From positions 17,822-81,821 of the forward strand of contig CAMDJP010000001.1 of NCBI GenBank assembly GCA_945900775.1: a stretch of 64,000 bases of DNA, given 5' to 3'. Position 1 is the stretch's first letter; every line of letters starts with the position of its first letter. Positions 59,844 to 64,000 of the stretch are shown here, one piece after another. This stretch comes from Akkermansia muciniphila. GTDB lineage: Bacteria > Verrucomicrobiota > Verrucomicrobiia > Limisphaerales > SIAT01. The position numbers and the translations under genes are program-made. A model generated the notes under the pieces. That model saw only the letters and a program-made list of their open reading frames with translations. It was not told the origin of the DNA and did no database searches.

Positions 59844-61223
59844 ATGAACAGAGGATTTTTGAATCAAGCACTGGCCCGTCGGCACGCGCTGAAGATTGGG
59901 GGCCTCGGGCTGCTGGGGCTGACGTTGCCGAAGATTCTGGCGGCGGAGGCAGCCAAGCCAGCTAAGGCTGCCCGCATCAAGTCCGTTGTATTTCTTTTTC
60001 AATGGGGAGGTCCGAGTCACATCGACATGTTCGATATGAAACCGGATGCGCCCACGACGCATCGCAGTCCGCACAAGGCAATCCGCTCCAGCGCCGATGG
60101 AATCCAAGTCTCCGAGCATCTGCCCCGTGTGGCGAAGGTGATGGACAAGGTGACGCTCATCCGCAGCGTGCACCACACGATGAAGAACCACAACTCGGCT
60201 GGCTACTACGCGCTTACGGGTCACGCGCCGCCGAGTGATGATCAAAGGTTGCGGGATGGAATCGAATTGTTTCCCGCCTACGGTTCGATGGTAGACCGCC
60301 TTGCCCCTAGCCATAATGGGATTCCAACATCCGTGTCCTATCCGCATGTGGTGCGAGACGGTTCGGTGACGCCCGGTCAGCACGCGAGTTTTCTGGGCAA
60401 AGTTCACGATCCGTTGTTGATTACACAGGATCCGAACGTGTCCGGTTTCGCGCTGCCGGAACTGAGTCTTCCGGCGGGCATCAGCCACGAACGGATGACC
60501 GCACGTCGCGAATTGCAAAAGCTCGTAGATGCGCAATCCCGCTTGCTGGAAACCTCGCCGATTGCCCGCGGCATCGACGGCTATTACGAGCGGGCGCTGG
60601 AGATGTTTCAAAATGAGAAATGGCGGACTGCCTTCGATCTCGCAAAAGAGCCAGAGCGCGAACGCGATGCCTACGGGCGGACGACTTACGGGCAAAGCTG
60701 TCTGCTGGCACGGCGATTGGTCGAGGCGGGGACAAAGTTCGTGACCGTCTATTTCTCGGATAATATCGGCGGGCAACGCACCGATTCTGGCGGCTGGGAT
60801 ACGCACGGATTCAACGACACGCGAATGTTTCCCATCGTGGAGAAATACCATCTGCCGATTACCGACCAAACGCTGCCGGTGTTCCTGAATGATCTCGAGG
60901 CGCGCGGATTGCTCGACACTACGCTGGTCGTCTGGATGGGTGAGTTCGGCCGCACGCCAAAGATTAACGCCAACGTAAGCCGCGACCACTGGCCGCAATG
61001 TTACACCGTGCTGCTGGCTGGTGGCGGAGTGAAGCGCGGCTATGTGCACGGGGCGTCGGATTCGAAAGGCGAATTCCCAGCTGAAAAGCCTGTGCGCCCG
61101 GATGATCTCGCCGCGACGATGTACCACCTGTTCGGCATCGCACCGCACAGCGAAGTGCGCGATGTGAACAATCGCCCGCTGGCGGCCACCAACGGCAAAG
61201 TCATCGAAGAAATCCTTATTTAA
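59844..61223 (+). CDS. DUF1501 protein, partner of PSD1
   Basis: A 459-residue exported protein with a Tat-like start (ARRHALKIGGLGLLGLTLPKILA). The alkaline-phosphatase/sulfatase-like DUF1501 fold shows FLFQWGGPSHIDMFD, GGWDTHGFNDT, WMGEFGRTPK and LLAGGGVKRGYVHGASD, with acidic and histidine residues in the order used for metal binding in that superfamily. It follows the PSD1 gene by seven bases. ATG 59844 is preferred to 59808, which lies inside the previous gene. Enzymatic activity is unproven for this family. Confidence 0.9.
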   Translation: MNRGFLNQALARRHALKIGGLGLLGLTLPKILAAEAAKPAKAARIKSVVFLFQWGGPSHIDMFDMKPDAPTTHRSPHKAIRSSADGIQVSEHLPRVAKVMDKVTLIRSVHHTMKNHNSAGYYALTGHAPPSDDQRLRDGIELFPAYGSMVDRLAPSHNGIPTSVSYPHVVRDGSVTPGQHASFLGKVHDPLLITQDPNVSGFALPELSLPAGISHERMTARRELQKLVDAQSRLLETSPIARGIDGYYERALEMFQNEKWRTAFDLAKEPERERDAYGRTTYGQSCLLARRLVEAGTKFVTVYFSDNIGGQRTDSGGWDTHGFNDTRMFPIVEKYHLPITDQTLPVFLNDLEARGLLDTTLVVWMGEFGRTPKINANVSRDHWPQCYTVLLAGGGVKRGYVHGASDSKGEFPAEKPVRPDDLAATMYHLFGIAPHSEVRDVNNRPLAATNGKVIEEILI

Positions 61224-61255
61224 AACCCTCGGAAAACCGAACGGTCGTTCTGAAT

Positions 61256-61366
61256 ATGTCGCTCCTTCTGCTCCTGATCATCGCATTTTCGGGCGCACTC
61301 CTCCTCGCAGCCATCGGCGTCGGAATCTATTTCGCCATCCGCAGCAAAGATGACAGCTCCGAGTAA
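61256..61366 (+). CDS. Predicted 36-residue single-pass membrane microprotein
   Basis: ATG 61256 to TAA 61366 encodes a peptide of the pattern MSLLLLLIIAFSGALLLAAI followed by GVGIYFAIRS and an acidic tail KDDSSE. Residues 2-28 are hydrophobic, followed by Arg29 and a charged C-terminus, so a positive-inside single transmembrane helix is plausible. It is 32 bases downstream of DUF1501 and would be in the same transcript. It is too short for standard gene calling, so expression is uncertain. Confidence 0.55.
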   Translation: MSLLLLLIIAFSGALLLAAIGVGIYFAIRSKDDSSE

Positions 61367-61379
61367 GGCTCCCGCTCCG

Positions 61380-62669
61380 TCAGATGAACAACTTCTCCAC
61401 CGGCCGACCGTAGTCGGTGATCGGTACCGGGCGGTCGTCCGGCGTGTAGAGGCGCTTGTGGGGGTTGATGCCGAGGGCGCAGTGCATGGTGGCGTGGAAA
61501 TCTGGCATCGTGAGCGGCATCTCAGCAATCTTGCTGCCGCTCTCATCGGTCGCGCCGATGACTTGGCCGCTGCGCAATCCGCCGCCGGCCAGCACGCCGG
61601 TAAAAGCCTGCGATTGGTGCCCACGCCCGCCGCGCGAGTCGAATCCCGGTGGTCGTCCGAACTCGGTGGCAATCACCACCAGCGTCTTCTCCAACATCTT
61701 GTGCTTTTCTAGGTCGAGCACCAACGTGGCAAAAGCCTTGTCCAGTTCTTGGATCAGCTTGTGCTGATCGCGCTGGCCCTCGTTGTGGGTGTCCCAGCCA
61801 GTGCCATTAATGAAGTTGAGGTTGAAGGACACTTCGACAAAACGGACGCCCGATTGCACGAGTCGCCGCGCGAGCAGGCAGCGCTGACCGAACTCGCCAC
61901 CGTAGCTGTCACGTAACGTCTTTGGCTCGTGCGTGAGATCGAACACGTTCATGAACTCGGGCCCGGCAATCTTGAAGCCGCGTCGGCTGATTTCCCCTTG
62001 GGCAATCGCTGCCTTGTCAGTTGGATTTCGCTGCTCAAATTCTTTCTGCCACGTGCCGAGAAGCCCTTCGCGACGCTGCTGGCGTGCGGCGTCCACATCC
62101 GGCGCGCGCATCAGTCCGTTCGGCCCGGTCTCCAACTGCGTGAGATAGACGTAGCCGTGCTCTGGGCCGAGGAAGCCGGGGTCACGCGCGATGTTCGGAT
62201 AGCCCATCACCACGTAAGGCGGCACGGCTTGCGTGCGCGAACCGAGTTGGTGCGCTACGACCGAGCCGATGGAAGGATAGACGACCGTCTCGCTCGGCTT
62301 GCGTGCGGTATGAACGAGGTAAGTCGCCGCGCCGTGCTCGGCGGATTGCTCGTGCGAAAGCGAACGGAGCAACACGCAGCGATCGAGGATGCCGGCTGTT
62401 TGCTTCAGATGCTCGCTGATCTTCACGCCCGGAATCGCGGTGCCGATGGTGTTGTAATAGCAGCCGGGAATCTTCTTACCATCCCCGCGGCCTTTCGGGT
62501 CGAACGTGTCGATCTGCGCCATTCCGCCACCCATCCAGAGGAAGATGCAGGCCTCGGCTTTGCCCTTCGGTACGGCCTTGCCAGCATCGGCGAGGCTGGC
62601 TAAGGGCGCGGTGAGCGCACTGGCGGCGCTGGCCTTCAGAAATTCACGACGGTTCAAGTTCAGTTTCAT
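61380..62669 (-). CDS. DUF1501 protein, second copy, Tat signal
   Basis: A 429-residue protein with a clear Tat signal (LNRREFLKASAASALTAPLASL). DUF1501 motifs are ACIFLWMGGGMAQIDTFDP, LRSLSHEQSAEHGAATYLVHT, GTGWDTHNEGQ, VVIATEFGRPPGFDSRGGRGHQ (no more than the family core) and VLAGGGLRSGQVIGATDE. It belongs to a different subfamily from the protein at 59844: the ligand histidine sits in SRGGRGHQ rather than SRDHW. It follows the partial PSD1 gene on the minus strand by six bases. Confidence 0.9.
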   Translation of the reverse strand: MKLNLNRREFLKASAASALTAPLASLADAGKAVPKGKAEACIFLWMGGGMAQIDTFDPKGRGDGKKIPGCYYNTIGTAIPGVKISEHLKQTAGILDRCVLLRSLSHEQSAEHGAATYLVHTARKPSETVVYPSIGSVVAHQLGSRTQAVPPYVVMGYPNIARDPGFLGPEHGYVYLTQLETGPNGLMRAPDVDAARQQRREGLLGTWQKEFEQRNPTDKAAIAQGEISRRGFKIAGPEFMNVFDLTHEPKTLRDSYGGEFGQRCLLARRLVQSGVRFVEVSFNLNFINGTGWDTHNEGQRDQHKLIQELDKAFATLVLDLEKHKMLEKTLVVIATEFGRPPGFDSRGGRGHQSQAFTGVLAGGGLRSGQVIGATDESGSKIAEMPLTMPDFHATMHCALGINPHKRLYTPDDRPVPITDYGRPVEKLFI

Positions 62670-62675
62670 GAGCGG

Positions 62676-64000
62676 TCAGGGAATCAGCACAAACTCCGAC
62701 GCGTTGAGAAGCGACCAGAGGAAATCCTCGTAGCGCTCGCGGAACTCCGGGCGAAGCCGTTTCGTTGGTTCGTCGCCCATCCGCAGGCGCCGCTCCTCTT
62801 CCATGCGGATATAGTTGGCCGCGGTGCTGAGGTGATTCGCCCAACCAATGCGGTCGTCGGGCCGAACTCTTTTCACCTGCTTCACCGCATCGGCGACGAT
62901 CCGGATTGCATGACTGGATTTCAGATACTCCGTCGCGGACTTGGTCTCGCTTACGGAAGGTGGACGGTTGAGCACGCGGAGGAAAGTCTCTGAAACAAGT
63001 GCCTCGACCGGCTGCGTCTTGAGCGCCAGTTCGGTGAAGGCGCTATCGTCGGAGAGTCGTGCGATGCGCGTGCCGACGACGCCATTGGCAAGCAGTAGCG
63101 TCTGCATTGGCGAAGGCGCGTCGGCGCGCGTGGTGGTTGGGTTCTGGCGCGATTGACGCCAGCCATACGTGGTGAGCACGTCCACAATGGATTGCGCGGC
63201 GGGCTTGGCGAGCGAAGGGCGATCGCGCTCGTTCATCGTCGCGGTGAACTCCCATGCGCGGCGCGGTACGCCGAGGTTGAGGAAGGTCTCCAGTGGGCGG
63301 TTGCCAGCAGGGCTTGTATTTAGCTCCTCGCTGCCGAATTCCTTACCGGCGATGAGGAAGAGCGAATCCACAAGCTGCTCGGCGGACAGACGGCGTCGAG
63401 CGGGACCGGTGAAGAGGCGATCCTCGGCACGCGTGTCGGCCCACGATGTATCCACCGGCCGTCGCTGGTAGGCGTATGAGGAGAAGATAAGCCTAGAGAG
63501 TGCCTTCAGATCGTAACTGCTGACGATAAATTCGCGAGCCAGCCATTCAATCAGCCCGGGATGCGAAACGAGCGCGTTGTTCCAATCCTCGGCCGGTTCG
63601 ACAAGGCCACCGCCGAAGTACCGCTTCCAAACGCGATTAGATACAACCTTTGCGAAACGCCCGTTATCCAGCGTGACGAAGAGGCGTGCGGCCTGGCTGC
63701 GCGTGGCGGGTGCGGTCGCACTAATCGGCACCAGCGCGGCGAGTTGAGTTAGCTTCGCGTGTTGCTCGAACGGCCAGTGCGGATCGAGCGATTGGCCGGG
63801 CTTGAGTGTGATGGTAATTTTCGGTTTTCGGAAACCTTCGACGACCGACACAGTGCTCGATGACGGAAGTTTGAGCGGCTTGCCTTCGAGCATTGCGGCG
63901 AGGCTAAAGGTGTCGCTCTGCTTGTGCGGATGATCTGGCGCATCGTGACAGCGAGCGCATGAGAGTTTCTCGCCGAGAAACGCCTGCGCGAGAACATCTG
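62676..64000 (-). CDS. PSD1-type protein (DUF1549/DUF1553), C-terminal part, cut by window edge
   Basis: The minus-strand frame stays open to the window edge, giving about 441 C-terminal residues. Near the edge it reads DVLAQAFLGEKLSCARCHDAP, the CxxCH motif at the end of DUF1549. DUF1553 follows (VTLDNGRFAKVVSNRVWKRY only in part; GLVEPAEDWNNALVSHPGLI; RRRLSAEQLVDSLF; and FLRVLNRPPSVSETKSA). An internal ATG at 63893 is not the start. It pairs with the DUF1501 gene downstream, mirroring the plus-strand pair. Confidence 0.9.
   Translation of the reverse strand, partial: DVLAQAFLGEKLSCARCHDAPDHPHKQSDTFSLAAMLEGKPLKLPSSSTVSVVEGFRKPKITITLKPGQSLDPHWPFEQHAKLTQLAALVPISATAPATRSQAARLFVTLDNGRFAKVVSNRVWKRYFGGGLVEPAEDWNNALVSHPGLIEWLAREFIVSSYDLKALSRLIFSSYAYQRRPVDTSWADTRAEDRLFTGPARRRLSAEQLVDSLFLIAGKEFGSEELNTSPAGNRPLETFLNLGVPRRAWEFTATMNERDRPSLAKPAAQSIVDVLTTYGWRQSRQNPTTTRADAPSPMQTLLLANGVVGTRIARLSDDSAFTELALKTQPVEALVSETFLRVLNRPPSVSETKSATEYLKSSHAIRIVADAVKQVKRVRPDDRIGWANHLSTAANYIRMEEERRLRMGDEPTKRLRPEFRERYEDFLWSLLNASEFVLIP

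Noticed and set aside
59739-61148. Minus-strand ORF of 469 codons
   Set aside because: Antisense to PSD1 end and DUF1501; no recognisable domain.
1-64000. CRISPR array, prophage, insertion sequence or defence system
   Set aside because: No regularly spaced repeats, transposase, integrase, capsid or restriction motifs were found anywhere in the window.

Overview
The window is chromosomal DNA of a free-living, Gram-negative-type bacterium, most likely a member of the Verrucomicrobiota (Limisphaerales/Pedosphaera-like), possibly another PVC-group lineage. The basis is two PSD1-type cytochrome (DUF1549/DUF1553) plus DUF1501 pairs, a cytochrome c/SUMF1 fusion, several Tat-signalled Gfo/Idh/MocA and TIM-barrel proteins, an apolipoprotein N-acyltransferase with lipoproteins, and GC content near 58 percent. 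The taxonomic call is inference from gene content. I see no phage, transposase, CRISPR array or defence locus. This is core chromosome with accessory secreted-protein genes in the last third.

Layout: 1-3108 (minus) is htrA, a small lipoprotein and guaA (cut by the window edge). 3235-10122 (plus) holds a zinc-ribbon coiled-coil protein, rnpB (RNase P RNA), an SDR, hemQ, an HU protein, hisS, xylB and hpf. 10132-14022 is an amidohydrolase-bioF-bioA operon. 15657-19282 is a haem operon (ccsA/hemX-like, hemA, hemC, DUF554). 19924-22014 is an oxidoreductase/TIM-barrel pair, followed by nagB (minus). 22951-26967 is hisD-hisC plus a pseudouridine synthase/methyltransferase fusion. 27598-31941 contains a CobW GTPase, FmdB-type zinc ribbon, acylphosphatase, phosphoesterase, GT9 glycosyltransferase and a secreted unknown. 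31948-36320 (minus) has a secreted unknown, ilvB with a complete attenuator leader, and agmatine deiminase. 36354-41607 is a tightly packed lnt-prfB-trpC-response-regulator operon, then tRNA-Pro(GGG) and an AT-richer WecA/MraY-like gene. 43048-57479 is a mixed block of secreted or redox proteins (SUMF1, Gfo/Idh, ApbE, M28 peptidase, HtrA fusion) that includes a HAD / deoxyhypusine-synthase-like / PfkB operon. 57641-64000 holds two PSD1-DUF1501 pairs facing each other across a 36-residue membrane microprotein.

Themes: haem synthesis is represented by hemA, hemC and hemQ, the last implying the coproporphyrin route. Amino acid and vitamin genes (hisD, hisC, hisS, ilvB, trpC, bioF, bioA) are scattered, as is usual in this group. 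The best regulatory finding is a valine-rich leader peptide (35029-35106) ahead of ilvB with mutually exclusive antiterminator and terminator helices. The best candidate for an undescribed biochemical module is the three-gene operon at 47112-50092, whose middle protein looks like a deoxyhypusine synthase homologue without an evident catalytic lysine. prfB carries the classical +1 programmed frameshift.
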